From Clostridiales bacterium (GTDB lineage: Bacteria > Bacillota > Clostridia > Christensenellales > Aristaeellaceae), in the NCBI GenBank assembly GCA_004556545.1, contig SFGO01000005.1, positions 22,773 to 86,772 on the forward strand: a DNA stretch of 64,000 bases, given 5' to 3'. A program made the position numbers and the translations under genes. Positions 29,046 to 37,985 of the stretch are shown in pieces; within the stretch, counting starts at the first letter, position 1, and every line of letters begins with the position of its first letter. The notes under the pieces were generated by a model. That model was not told the DNA's origin. It saw nothing but the letters and a program-made list of their open reading frames with translations, and made no database searches.

Positions 29046-29075
29046 TTGACAAGCTATAAACAGCTATGCTACAAT
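29046..29075 (+). promoter_or_regulatory. Promoter of the LacI-type gene
   Basis: TTGACA (29046-29051), 18-base spacer, TACAAT (29070-29075). A second TTGACA at 29027 lacks a matching -10. Confidence 0.65.
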
Positions 29076-29116
29076 CCCTACCATCATTCATCTATCCGCC
29101 AAGGAGGGACTCCCCT

Positions 29117-30142
29117 ATGCCGACCGTTCCAGGGAAACGCGTCACGCTGCAGGATGTGGCCCGCGCTACCGGCTATACCGCCAACACTGTATCCCGGGCG
29201 CTGAAAAACAAGCCGGACATTTCCGCCGAAACATGCCGGAAAATTCAAGAAACAGCCCGAAAAATGGGGTACGTGCGCAATGAAATGGCCGGTTCTCTCC
29301 GTTCCGGGCAGACGAAAACCCTGGGCGTGATCGTTGGCGGGATGTCCAATCCATACTATGGCCGCATGACGGATGATATTCAGGACGCCGCCACAGAAGA
29401 AGGATATTCCCTGCTGATCTTCTGTTCCCGGGATGACCCGGCGCAGGAATACAAGCTGATCGAAACTGCCATCAGCCGTCAGGTGGACGGAATCCTTCTC
29501 TTTCCCTGCAGGGGCTCCCAACCCAGCATCGACCGTCTGAAGGCCGTTGGAATCCCCTATGTGCTTATGGCGCGTTATCTAAAGAAGGGACAGGACGACT
29601 GCATTATCTGCGATGAAGAGAAAGGGGCCTATCTGGCGACGAAACATCTGCTGGAAGCCGGTCGCCGCCCCGCTTTTCTTAATAGCTACGACGTGGTTTT
29701 CAGCAGCGAACAGCGCCGGGCCGGATTTCTGCGGGCCTGCCATGAAGCCGGTCTTTCGCCGGAGCAGTGTCCCGTCGCCGTCTGTCCGGACGATGACTCC
29801 ATCTGCAGGCAGCTGACGGAATGGAAAGCACAGGGCGTCAATGGTCTGTTTGTTTTCTGTGATATGGAGGCCTGGAACGCGCGCCTGCTGATGAAAAACC
29901 TCGGCTGGAAGGTTCCCGGAGATTTCGCGCTTGTCGGCTTTGACAACATTCAGGGCACATGGCATCTGCCTTCTCCCCTTTGCAGTGTGGACTACAACAC
30001 CCGCGACATGGTGAAAAGCGGCATGGACCTTCTGATGAAGAGAATCCACGGAGATCATTCCGACCCGCAGACGATCCTTTTTGAGCCGCGTCTCGTCTGC
30101 CGGGGAAGCTGCGGACGGCTTTCTCAGGAGGAGCATTTCTGA
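29117..30142 (+). CDS. LacI family transcriptional regulator
   Basis: 341 residues from the ATG at 29117, preceded by AAGGAGGGA. The N-terminal LacI HTH is VTLQDVARATGYTANTVSRALKN with a hinge region, followed by a periplasmic-binding-protein-like sugar domain (TLGVIVGGMSNPYYGRM, DGILLFPC, VGFDNIQGTWHLP). It converges on araD-araB across a shared terminator and could control these or the arabinoside operon at 21 kb, whose operator-like site is described there. The ligand is unknown. Confidence 0.92.
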   Translation: MPTVPGKRVTLQDVARATGYTANTVSRALKNKPDISAETCRKIQETARKMGYVRNEMAGSLRSGQTKTLGVIVGGMSNPYYGRMTDDIQDAATEEGYSLLIFCSRDDPAQEYKLIETAISRQVDGILLFPCRGSQPSIDRLKAVGIPYVLMARYLKKGQDDCIICDEEKGAYLATKHLLEAGRRPAFLNSYDVVFSSEQRRAGFLRACHEAGLSPEQCPVAVCPDDDSICRQLTEWKAQGVNGLFVFCDMEAWNARLLMKNLGWKVPGDFALVGFDNIQGTWHLPSPLCSVDYNTRDMVKSGMDLLMKRIHGDHSDPQTILFEPRLVCRGSCGRLSQEEHF

Positions 30143-30161
30143 AAATACCCTTTATAAAAAG

Positions 30162-30197
30162 AACACCGGCGGATTCGAGATGAACTCCGCCGGTGTT
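30162..30197. terminator. Bidirectional terminator between lacI-type gene and araD
   Basis: AACACCGGCGGA (30162-30173) and TCCGCCGGTGTT (30186-30197) form a perfect 12-bp stem, with TTTTTG after it on the plus strand and a TTTTTAT tract on the minus strand. Confidence 0.92.
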
Positions 30198-30207
30198 TTT
30201 GTAATCC

Positions 30208-30906
30208 TTATTTTTTCTGGCCGTAATAGGCGTTCGGCCCATGCTTGCGCATGAAGTGCTTATCAAGCACATGCTGCGGAGCAGGTTCGGCGTCCGGGGC
30301 GATCTGCCGGGTATAGACCGCCATTTTGGCCACCTCTTCCAGCACCACGGCGTGGTAGACCGCCTGAGCCGCATCCTTGCCCCACGTAAAGGGGCCGTGG
30401 TTGCGGCAAATGGCTCCGGGCACATGAACCGGGTTCAGTTCCCGCTGCCGGAAGGTTTCCACGATCACCAGACCGGTATTGCGCTCGTAGTCTTCTTCTA
30501 CCTCCTGCTCCGTCAGACTCCGGCAGCAGGGAACGGGGCCGTAGAAATAATCTGCGTGAGTGGTTCCATAGGCGGGAATATCCTGTCCCGCCTGCGCCCA
30601 GCCAACGGCGTAGGGGCTGTGTGTGTGAACGATTCCGCCGATTTCCGGGAAAGCCTTGTATAGCTCCAGATGGGTTTTCGTATCGGACGAAGGATTCAGC
30701 TCGCCGTCCACGACCTTGCCGTCCAGATCCAGCACCACCAGATCGTCCGAGGTCAGTTCGTCATAGGAAACGCCGGAGGGCTTGATGACCACCAGCCCTC
30801 TTTCGCGATCAATACCGGACACGTTGCCCCACGTATAGGTGACAAGCCCCCGGCGGGGAAGCTCCATATTGGCCTCATAAACCGCATGCTTCAGCTTTTT
30901 CAGCAT
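30208..30906 (-). CDS. araD: L-ribulose-5-phosphate 4-epimerase
   Basis: 232 residues, class II aldolase fold. Family signatures: [41 protein letters not shown], the metal-binding HTHSPYA and YGTTHADYF, and [10 protein letters not shown]. It converts L-ribulose 5-phosphate to D-xylulose 5-phosphate. It is 50 bp downstream of araB on the same strand. No araA is seen in the window, so the isomerase must be elsewhere. Confidence 0.95.
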   Translation of the reverse strand: MLKKLKHAVYEANMELPRRGLVTYTWGNVSGIDRERGLVVIKPSGVSYDELTSDDLVVLDLDGKVVDGELNPSSDTKTHLELYKAFPEIGGIVHTHSPYAVGWAQAGQDIPAYGTTHADYFYGPVPCCRSLTEQEVEEDYERNTGLVIVETFRQRELNPVHVPGAICRNHGPFTWGKDAAQAVYHAVVLEEVAKMAVYTRQIAPDAEPAPQHVLDKHFMRKHGPNAYYGQKK

Positions 30907-30956
30907 AAATCCTTCCTTCTTTCTTAATTATCAGCAACACTTATTGCGTGATTCCG

Positions 30957-32546
30957 TCAGACTTTCAGGGCTGTGACGGCAGCCTTCTCGGCGGCCAGTC
31001 CTTCCTCAAAGCGGCGCGCATAGGAGGCGAAGCCTTTCACATCCTCCGGATCCGGCTCGATGGTGACGCCTTCGGAATCTGCGAATACCTTGCTGGTAAG
31101 GTAGCTTTCCAGCGTCTCGCCTTCTTCGCGGCGCACCCGATAGGCGGCCAGCAGTGCCATGCCCCAGGGGCCGCCTTCTCCAGCCGTCTTCATCACGGAA
31201 ACCGGCGTGTCCAGCGCTCCGGCCAGCAGCTTCTGCGCCGTGCCTGGCGTTTTGAAGAAACCGCCGTGGCCCAGCAGAGAATCCATACGCACGTTTTCAC
31301 GGGCCAGAATATCCATGCCCAGCTTCAGTGTCACGATGGCGCCGTACACCAGCGAACGGGCGCAGTTGGCAAAGCTGAAGGAAGCGGCCGGCAGACGAAC
31401 CAGCATGGGCCGTCCCTCTTCCATCCCGGTGATCGGCTCGCCGGAAAGATAGCTGTAGTTCAGGACGCCGCCGCAGTCCGCTTCGCCCTTCATGGCCGCG
31501 TTGAACAGCGCCGTATACACATCGCCCTTCTGCATGTCAAGCCCTGCCGCGCCGGTAAACTCATAGAGCATTTTCGCCCAGGCATTGATATCGCTGGTGC
31601 AGTTGTTGCAGTGAACCATGGCTACCGGCTTGCCGGAAGGGGTCGTCACCATGTCGATTTCCGGATAGACCCTGCTCAGGGGCTTTTCCAGCACGACCAT
31701 GGCGAACACGGACGTACCGGCGGACACATTGCCCGTGCGGACAGCCACGCTGTTTGTGGCGGCCATGCCCGTGCCCGCGTCTCCTTCCGGCGGGCAGATC
31801 GGAATTCCGGCTTCCAGCGTCCCGGTGGGATCCAGCAGCTTCGCGCCCTCTTCCGTCAGGGTTCCCGCGTCCTCGCCCGCGTTCAGCACCTTTGGAAGGA
31901 TCTCCCGAAGCTTCCAGCCAAAATGCATCGGCGCTGTTTTTTCATCGAAAGCATCCGCCATGCGGCTGTCATAATCCATCGTTTCGCTGTCAATGGGGAA
32001 CATGCCGGAAGCGTCTCCTACGCCCAGCACCTTGCGGCCCGTCAACTTCCAGTGCACATAACCGGCCAGCGTCGTCAAAAAGGCAACGTCCTTCACGTGC
32101 GCTTCCCGATTCAGAATCGCCTGATACAGATGGGCGATGCTCCAGCGCTGCGGAACGTTGAACCGGAACAGCTCCGTCAGCTCTTCGGCGGCCTGAGCCG
32201 TCATGGTATTGCGCCAGGTGCGGAAGGGCGCCAGCAGCGTTCCCTTAGCGTCGAAAGGAAGATAACCATGCATCATGGCGGAAATACCGATACCGGCAAG
32301 GCGGGTCAGCTCCACGCCATACTGTTCCTTTACATTTTTGCGCAGATCGGCGAAAGCGTCCTGAACGCCCTGCCAGACGTCCTCCATATGATAGGTCCAC
32401 ACGCCGTTTTCCAGCCGGTTTTCCCAATCGTGAACGCCCATGGCCACCGGGGCGTGGGTGGAATCAATCAGCACCGCCTTGATTCGCGTGGAGCCCAGCT
32501 CGATTCCCAAACAGCACTCGCTGCAGCAAATCGTCTCTTTCGTCAT
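30957..32546 (-). CDS. araB: Ribulokinase-type FGGY carbohydrate kinase
   Basis: 529 residues. N-terminal phosphate-1 motif [20 protein letters not shown] signature region around [18 protein letters not shown] and [15 protein letters not shown] near the C-terminus. Next to araD, its substrate is most likely L-ribulose; a xylulokinase role cannot be excluded from sequence alone. AGGAGGAATG precedes the ATG. A cysteine-rich N-terminus (CCSECC) is unusual. Confidence 0.88.
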   Translation of the reverse strand: MTKETICCSECCLGIELGSTRIKAVLIDSTHAPVAMGVHDWENRLENGVWTYHMEDVWQGVQDAFADLRKNVKEQYGVELTRLAGIGISAMMHGYLPFDAKGTLLAPFRTWRNTMTAQAAEELTELFRFNVPQRWSIAHLYQAILNREAHVKDVAFLTTLAGYVHWKLTGRKVLGVGDASGMFPIDSETMDYDSRMADAFDEKTAPMHFGWKLREILPKVLNAGEDAGTLTEEGAKLLDPTGTLEAGIPICPPEGDAGTGMAATNSVAVRTGNVSAGTSVFAMVVLEKPLSRVYPEIDMVTTPSGKPVAMVHCNNCTSDINAWAKMLYEFTGAAGLDMQKGDVYTALFNAAMKGEADCGGVLNYSYLSGEPITGMEEGRPMLVRLPAASFSFANCARSLVYGAIVTLKLGMDILARENVRMDSLLGHGGFFKTPGTAQKLLAGALDTPVSVMKTAGEGGPWGMALLAAYRVRREEGETLESYLTSKVFADSEGVTIEPDPEDVKGFASYARRFEEGLAAEKAAVTALKV

Positions 32547-32665
32547 CGTTTCATTCCTCCTGTGTCATTGATAATTCAGTTTTGTAAGAACATTCTCTAT
32601 CCTCCCCGCCATTTCCTGCCTGACGGCAAAAAACGTTTTGGAAATGGGACTGACAGGATTGCTTC

Positions 32666-32694
32666 TTGCCGAAAAAACACGGCTGTGCTATACT
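32666..32694 (+). promoter_or_regulatory. Promoter of the first MATE gene
   Basis: TTGCCG (32666-32671), 17-base spacer, TATACT (32689-32694) with TGC just before it (extended -10). The rest of the 200-bp gap to araB shows nothing else clear. Confidence 0.65.
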
Positions 32695-32747
32695 GACCCG
32701 CGTTGACGCTTCTTTAGGGAAGTGAGTGAAGGAAGGGGAAGGAAAGG

Positions 32748-34124
32748 ATGATGGGGATGAAGCCCTCTTTTTTTGTCAAGGATAAGGAATTTTACAAGAC
32801 GCTGGTGCGTCTTTCGCTGCCTGCCGCCCTTCAGTCGCTGATTTCCCTGCTGGTGCTGATGGCGGACAACGTGATGGTTTCCCGTTTTCATGCCGAAGCG
32901 TTGGCTCCGGTTTCGCAGGCCAACAGCGTCAGCACCTTTGTGACGGCGGCTCTGTCAGGTCTGGGCGGCGGCGCGATGGTGCTGATTTCCCAATACTGGG
33001 GCAAGCGGGACACCGAATCGGTCAAGCGGGTCTTCGCAGTCACCTTCTCCGTCTGCCTGCTTTTTGCGGCGGTGATCGTTTCCGTGATCGAGCTGTTCCC
33101 CAACGCCGTTATTTCCGTTGTGCTGGATCGTCAGGAGGCGGAGCTGACCCCTATCGCCATTTCCTATCTGCGCATCGCCTGTCTGGCCTATCTGCCGCTG
33201 GCCGTCACCAGTGCGCTGACCGGCAGCCTGAAGGGCGTGGAAGTGGTCAAAATGACGCTGTACGCCGCGATCATTTCTCTGCTGTCCAACGTCTGTTTGA
33301 ACGCTTTGCTGATTTTCGGCCTGCTGGGTCTGCCTGCCATGGGCGTTCAGGGAGCCGCCATCGCTACGGTAGCGGCACGCATCATTGAGCTGGCCGTGGT
33401 ATGGAACTACTGCTTCCGGGTGCAAAAGGCCATTGCCATCCGTCCGAAGGAACTGTTCCGGCATGAAGGCTGGGCGTGGCGCGACTATGCCAAATTCGGC
33501 CTGCCCGTTGGCCTGACCGACGCGCAATGGGCGCTGGTAGGTCTTTTGAAAATGGCCATCATCGGCTATCTGGGCAAGACCATGATGAGCGCCATGAACA
33601 TCACCGATACCATGATTAACCTCGGCACCATGTTCACCTTCGCGCTGGCGGGCGGAGCCTGTGTGCTGGTGGGCAAGGCCGTCGGAGCCGGGGATTACGC
33701 CCGAGCGCGTCAGTATTCTCAGACCATTCAGGTGCTGTTTGCCTGCGTAGGCGTATGCATGTGCACCATCGTTTTCTGCCTGCGTAAGCCCTTTATTTCC
33801 CTCTACGGGCAGGAAGAAGATGTGGTCACGCTGGCCGCGCAGATGATCGCCATCGGCGCGGTAACGCTGCTGGGCACCACCTATCACGCCTCCTGCTTTG
33901 TGGGCATCAACCGCGGCGCGGGCGACAGCCGGTTTGTCATGACGGTCGATATGATCTGCGGCTGGCTGGTAGTGCTGCCGCTGACCTGGCTGGCGGCTTT
34001 TGTCTGGAAGCTGCCGCTTCCGCTGGTTTTCCTGTGCACCCGCATCGACCAGTGCTTCAAATGGATCATCGCCATGGTGCGGCTCCGCGGAAACCGCTGG
34101 ATCAAGAACGTGACCCGGCCCTAA
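32748..34124 (+). CDS. MATE family efflux transporter
   Basis: 458 residues, 12 predicted membrane segments. The N-terminal half begins FFVKDKEFYKTLVRLSLPAALQSLISL and contains VMVSRFHAEALAPVSQANS; the second half has GACVLVGKAVGAGDYARA and GINRGAGDSRFVMTVD, the pseudo-repeat of MatE domains. MATE proteins export drugs or metabolites using Na+ or H+. Start codons at 32748, 32751 and 32757 are all possible; GGAAGGAAAGG precedes the first. It has its own promoter. Confidence 0.93.
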   Translation: MMGMKPSFFVKDKEFYKTLVRLSLPAALQSLISLLVLMADNVMVSRFHAEALAPVSQANSVSTFVTAALSGLGGGAMVLISQYWGKRDTESVKRVFAVTFSVCLLFAAVIVSVIELFPNAVISVVLDRQEAELTPIAISYLRIACLAYLPLAVTSALTGSLKGVEVVKMTLYAAIISLLSNVCLNALLIFGLLGLPAMGVQGAAIATVAARIIELAVVWNYCFRVQKAIAIRPKELFRHEGWAWRDYAKFGLPVGLTDAQWALVGLLKMAIIGYLGKTMMSAMNITDTMINLGTMFTFALAGGACVLVGKAVGAGDYARARQYSQTIQVLFACVGVCMCTIVFCLRKPFISLYGQEEDVVTLAAQMIAIGAVTLLGTTYHASCFVGINRGAGDSRFVMTVDMICGWLVVLPLTWLAAFVWKLPLPLVFLCTRIDQCFKWIIAMVRLRGNRWIKNVTRP

Positions 34125-34149
34125 CGTCAAAGTGCAAAATATGTCCACA

Positions 34150-34196
34150 AACTGAGCTATGAATGACTTGCGTCTTCGTAGCTCAATTTGTATAAT
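34150..34196 (+). promoter_or_regulatory. Promoter with overlapping inverted repeat, ThuA operon
   Basis: TTGCGT (34168-34173), 17-base spacer, TATAAT (34191-34196). Arms AACTGAGCTA (34150-34159) and TAGCTCAATT (34179-34188) form a 9-of-10 inverted repeat around the -35 box, a likely regulator site. Confidence 0.65.
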
Positions 34197-34278
34197 GGCG
34201 GTGAATGAAAAGGGGATATTTCAATAGTCAAAGGCCTTTGAAAGCCCCGGCATTCCAAGTATACGGGAGGTGCAGACC

Positions 34279-34998
34279 TTGATTCGTGTAACGGTATACA
34301 ACGAAGGTCTTCATGAAAAAACGTCCGAATCCGTTCGTTCCGTCTATCCGGAAGGCATTCATGGAGCGCTGAAAAAAGGAATGGAAAGCGACGAAATCAG
34401 CGTTCGCACGGTCACGCTGGACGATCTGCCCGACGGTCTGAGCCAGCAGGTGCTGGATGAAACCGACGTGCTGATCTGGTGGGGCCACATGGCTCATGAA
34501 AAAGTTCCTGACGAAGTGGTGGATCGGGTGCAGCAGTCCGTGCTGAAGGGCATGGGCGCGATTTTCCTTCACTCCGGCCATCATTCCAAGCCTTTCCGCC
34601 GCCTGATGGGAACCACCTGCAACCTGACCTGGCGGGAGGATGCCGAGCGCGAGCTGGTATGGGTCTGCAATCCGTCTCATCCCATTGCGCAGGGCATTGG
34701 CCGCTTCATCAAGATCGACCATGTAGAAACCTACGGCGAGCCCTTCGACATTCCCGAACCCGACCAGCTGGTCTTCATCGGCAATTACGAGGGCGGCGAG
34801 GTGTTCCGCTCCGGCTGCTGCTTCTTCCGCGGCAACGGACGTATCTTCTACTTCCAGCCCGGCCATGAGGAATTCCCCATCTATTATCAGCCGGAAATTC
34901 TTCAGGTCATCCGTAACGCCATCCATTGGGCTGCTCCCATTCGCCGCGTAGACGCGCTCGAATGCCCGCACGTAAAGAAACCCCTCGAAAACGATTAA
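34279..34998 (+). CDS. ThuA-domain protein
   Basis: 239 residues. No ATG fits; a TTG at 34279 stands 8 bases after GGGAGG and gives IRVTVYNEGLHEK, the usual ThuA N-terminus. The class I glutamine amidotransferase-like fold is suggested by VLIWWGHMAHEKV, IFLHSGHHSKPFRRL and FYFQPGHEEFPIYY. ThuA proteins are known from trehalose and keto-sugar utilisation. It is the first gene of a three-gene operon with a Gfo/Idh/MocA oxidoreductase and a TIM-barrel isomerase, a set typical of 3-keto-glycoside metabolism (inference). Confidence 0.88.
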   Translation: MIRVTVYNEGLHEKTSESVRSVYPEGIHGALKKGMESDEISVRTVTLDDLPDGLSQQVLDETDVLIWWGHMAHEKVPDEVVDRVQQSVLKGMGAIFLHSGHHSKPFRRLMGTTCNLTWREDAERELVWVCNPSHPIAQGIGRFIKIDHVETYGEPFDIPEPDQLVFIGNYEGGEVFRSGCCFFRGNGRIFYFQPGHEEFPIYYQPEILQVIRNAIHWAAPIRRVDALECPHVKKPLEND

Positions 34999-35021
34999 AC
35001 GACTAAAGGGAGGAAACAGAC

Positions 35022-36176
35022 ATGGCTCTTGATATGAACAACTTCAGCACCGATATGACCGAAAAAGAAGCCGTTTACAGCGATAAAAAGCTGCGCATCG
35101 GCATCATCGGCACCGGCGGAATCGCCCACAGCCACATCCGCGCCTATCAGCATCAGCCTGACGTAGAGATCGTGGCCGCCTGCGACCTGATCCCCGGCAA
35201 GGCCGAGAAATTCCTGAAGGAATACAACGTGGAAGCCCCCACCTTCGAAGACTACAAGCAGATGATCGACACCGTGCCCATGGACGCCGTCAGCGTGTGC
35301 GTGTACAACCGCAACCATGCCGTATGCACCATCTATGCGTTGGAGCATGGCCTGAACGTGCTGCTGGAGAAGCCCATGACCGTCACGCTGGACGAAGCCG
35401 TGGCCATCTGCAAGGCTGAAAAGAAGAGCGGCAAGATCGTTTCCGTCGGCTTCCAGCCCCGTCTGGACGCCAACATGAAGATGATCAAGAAGATCGTCGA
35501 GTCCGGCGAACTGGGCCGCGTGTACTACATCCAGACCGGCGGCGGCCGCCGTCACGGCATTCCGGTCAGTTGGTCCGAAACCTTCATCGAGAACGACAAG
35601 GCCGGTATCGGCGCTGTGGGCGACATCGGCTGCTACGCGCTGGATATGGTGCTGAACGCCATCGGCTATCCCAAGCCCCTGACCGTCACCGGCCGCGCCA
35701 GCGATTTCGGCGGCAAGACTCCCGAAGCCTATGCGGCTGTCGGCAAGCCCGAATGCGCCAAGAAGTTCTCCGTGGATGACTTTGCTTCCGCTTACATCCG
35801 TCTGGACGGCGACGTGATCGTGGACTTCCGCATTTCCTGGTACATGCACATGGACACCACCGGCGACACCTTGATTCTGGGCACCAAGGGCGGCCTGCGC
35901 ATTCCTTCCACCGAATGCTGGAACGGCAGCTTTGACAAGCCCATGACCCTCTACCACGACGTGGCCGGCGCTCCTGTGGAGACCACCATTCCGCTGATTG
36001 AGGACAAGAGCGACCTTTGGGACAAGAAGATCCGTTCCTTCCTGGACGCCATCATCACCGGCGGCAAGGCTCCCGTGCCCACCAGCCAGATTCTCTACAA
36101 CCAGGCCATCATCGACGGCATCTTCAAGTCCAACGAGATCGGCCACGAAGTGGAGATCAACATTCCTGAAATCTGA
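35022..36176 (+). CDS. Gfo/Idh/MocA family oxidoreductase
   Basis: 384 residues. The N-terminal NAD(P)-binding Rossmann fold is LRIGIIGTGGIAHSHIRAYQ; the catalytic EKP is in VLLEKPMTVTLDEAV; the C-terminal alpha/beta domain contains GDIGCYALDMVLNAIG. Members oxidise or reduce sugar hydroxyls. It lies 23 bp after the ThuA gene with a GGGAGG site, and its codon use is strongly biased (few rare codons), suggesting high expression. Confidence 0.93.
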   Translation: MALDMNNFSTDMTEKEAVYSDKKLRIGIIGTGGIAHSHIRAYQHQPDVEIVAACDLIPGKAEKFLKEYNVEAPTFEDYKQMIDTVPMDAVSVCVYNRNHAVCTIYALEHGLNVLLEKPMTVTLDEAVAICKAEKKSGKIVSVGFQPRLDANMKMIKKIVESGELGRVYYIQTGGGRRHGIPVSWSETFIENDKAGIGAVGDIGCYALDMVLNAIGYPKPLTVTGRASDFGGKTPEAYAAVGKPECAKKFSVDDFASAYIRLDGDVIVDFRISWYMHMDTTGDTLILGTKGGLRIPSTECWNGSFDKPMTLYHDVAGAPVETTIPLIEDKSDLWDKKIRSFLDAIITGGKAPVPTSQILYNQAIIDGIFKSNEIGHEVEINIPEI

Positions 36177-36202
36177 TCGACCTGTGAAAAGGAGAAATCG
36201 CT

Positions 36203-37018
36203 ATGAATTTTCCCATTGGTCTGCAGCTGTATTCCGTCCGTGACGATCTGGAAAAGGACTTTGAAGGAACCCTGCGCAAGGTAAAGGCGCTGGGCTATGA
36301 TACGGTCGAGTTCGCCGGTCTGTTCGGCCATTCCGCCGAGGAAGTTCGCGGTCTGTGCAAGGAAATCGGCCTCGTTCCCCTGTCCGCTCACGTTCCCTTT
36401 GTGGATATGATAAACGATCCTGACGGCGTGCTGAAGGTGTATGCCGACATCGGCTGCAAATTTGTCGTGATCCCCTATCTGACCGAGGAATATCGCCCCG
36501 GCCAGCCCAAATTCCAGGAAGTGATCGACGGCGCGAAGCTGCTGGGCGAAAAGGCCAAGGCGCTGGGCATGCAGCTATGCTATCACAACCACGACTTCGA
36601 ATTTGTGAAGCTGAACGGCGAATATGCGCTGGACATCCTCTACAAGGAAGTGCCCGCCGATATTCTGGAAACCGAAGTGGACACCTGCTGGGTCAAGGTA
36701 GCCGGGGAAGACCCCAGCGCCTACCTGCGCAAATACACCGGCCGGGCTCATATCGTCCATCTGAAGGACTTTGCGGGCGAAAAGAGCGAGCATATGTACG
36801 CCCTGATCGGCATTGATGACGATAAGAAGGAAGAAGAAGCCAACAAGTTCGAATTCCGTCCCGTCGGCTATGGCAAGCAGGACTTCTCCTCCATCCTCGC
36901 GGCGGCCAAGGACGCCGGTGCGGAGTGGGTCGTTGTGGAGCAGGATCAGCCCAGCATGGGCAAAACGCCCATGGAGTGCGCCGAAATGAGCATTAACTAC
37001 CTCAATTCGCTGGCCTGA
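36203..37018 (+). CDS. Sugar phosphate isomerase/epimerase (xylose isomerase-like TIM barrel)
   Basis: 271 residues. FPIGLQLYSVRDDLEKDFEG is the common N-terminus; metal-ligand motifs include LCYHNHDFEF, LETEVDTCWV and HIVHLKDFAG. Related proteins act with Gfo/Idh/MocA enzymes and ThuA in keto-sugar conversion or glycoside cleavage. It ends 22 bp inside the convergent AraC gene. Confidence 0.92.
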   Translation: MNFPIGLQLYSVRDDLEKDFEGTLRKVKALGYDTVEFAGLFGHSAEEVRGLCKEIGLVPLSAHVPFVDMINDPDGVLKVYADIGCKFVVIPYLTEEYRPGQPKFQEVIDGAKLLGEKAKALGMQLCYHNHDFEFVKLNGEYALDILYKEVPADILETEVDTCWVKVAGEDPSAYLRKYTGRAHIVHLKDFAGEKSEHMYALIGIDDDKKEEEANKFEFRPVGYGKQDFSSILAAAKDAGAEWVVVEQDQPSMGKTPMECAEMSINYLNSLA

Positions 37019-37794
37019 GCGTCTCTGAGCATCTTTCGGTACTGAATCGGCGTCATGTTCATATGCCGCGCAAAAGCGCGGTTGAAGGAACGAATCGTCG
37101 AAAAGCCGGCATCTTCCGAGATGTCGGCTATTTTTTTATCCGTGTCCGACAGGAGATCGCAGGCCCGTTTCACCCGCAGCAGCCCCACATATTCGCTGAA
37201 GCCCATGCACAGCTCCCGGCTCAGCAGCCGGGAAACATAGAAGCGGCTCAAATGCAGCGCTTCGGCTACCGTTTCCAGCTCCATCGGGCCTGCCGCATTC
37301 TGCTCGCAATATTCCAGAATACTGTGCAGGGTGGAATTTCCCGTTTCAAGCTTCTTGCGCAGAGAAAGCCGGGGCAGCAGGCGGCACATCATCATGGACA
37401 GGCTTCCGGCGATCATCGTGTCCCGGTATTCCTCTTCCGCCGAAAAAGCCTGATGGATATAAGGAAGCAGTTCCTGCGCCTCTGCGACCGTATTCCGTTC
37501 CGGAATATAATCCCGAAACGTTGCGCTCAGGCCAAAAAACAGCTCCGGACGGACGATCAAGACATAATAATCACCCGGATGACAGGATTCGTAAAAATGG
37601 ATCTGATTGGGAAAACTGATAAAAACCGAGTTCTTTCGAATGATTTCGCAGTTTCGATCCGCATGGGCCACGGTCTCTCCTTCCGCCACATAAACGATCT
37701 CGATTTCCTTATGCAGATGGGGCGCATCGCTCAGAGACCGGGCGAAGAACAACTGGGCAGGAAGAGATTTGTTTTCATAAAAGGCGCTGCGCAT
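36997..37794 (-). CDS. AraC family transcriptional regulator
   Basis: 265 residues from the ATG at 37794, which follows AAGGGAG; a TTG at 37818 is possible. An N-terminal cupin-type sensor (LHKEIEIVYVAEGETVAH) precedes the AraC double HTH (MELETVAEALHLSRFYVSRLL, IADISEDAGFSTIRSFNRAF). It converges with the isomerase gene by 22 bp and has its own promoter; control of the ThuA operon is plausible from position. Confidence 0.92.
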   Translation of the reverse strand: MRSAFYENKSLPAQLFFARSLSDAPHLHKEIEIVYVAEGETVAHADRNCEIIRKNSVFISFPNQIHFYESCHPGDYYVLIVRPELFFGLSATFRDYIPERNTVAEAQELLPYIHQAFSAEEEYRDTMIAGSLSMMMCRLLPRLSLRKKLETGNSTLHSILEYCEQNAAGPMELETVAEALHLSRFYVSRLLSRELCMGFSEYVGLLRVKRACDLLSDTDKKIADISEDAGFSTIRSFNRAFARHMNMTPIQYRKMLRDAQASELR

Positions 37795-37848
37795 CCGGTT
37801 CAGCTCCCTTACGTTCAATCTGTGAAGCGTTTTGCGCTTCGCCTAATG

Positions 37849-37877
37849 ATTATAGAAGCAAAACCGTTGGTTTGCAA
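37849..37877 (-). promoter_or_regulatory. Promoter of the AraC gene
   Basis: TTGCAA (37872-37877) and TATAAT (37849-37854) on the minus strand with a 17-base spacer. A small GAAGCG/CGCTTC hairpin lies in the leader (37824-37839). Confidence 0.7.
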
Positions 37878-37925
37878 GGCCGGGCGTTTTTCCTTGCAGC
37901 ATGTCAGGGAAAATGCGCTTTTCCC

Positions 37926-37954
37926 TTGCCTTTCTTTTTTCTTACTGTTACAAT
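37926..37954 (+). promoter_or_regulatory. Promoter of the second MATE gene
   Basis: TTGCCT (37926-37931), 17-base spacer, TACAAT (37949-37954), about 30 bases before the ATG with a TTAGGAGGAA ribosome binding site. Confidence 0.65.
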
Positions 37955-37985
37955 GGATGTCAGGCAAGTATTAGGAGGAATTTTT

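Noticed and set aside
30948..32696. 582-codon open frame on the plus strand
   Set aside because: Antisense to araB; no start site signal and no family resemblance.
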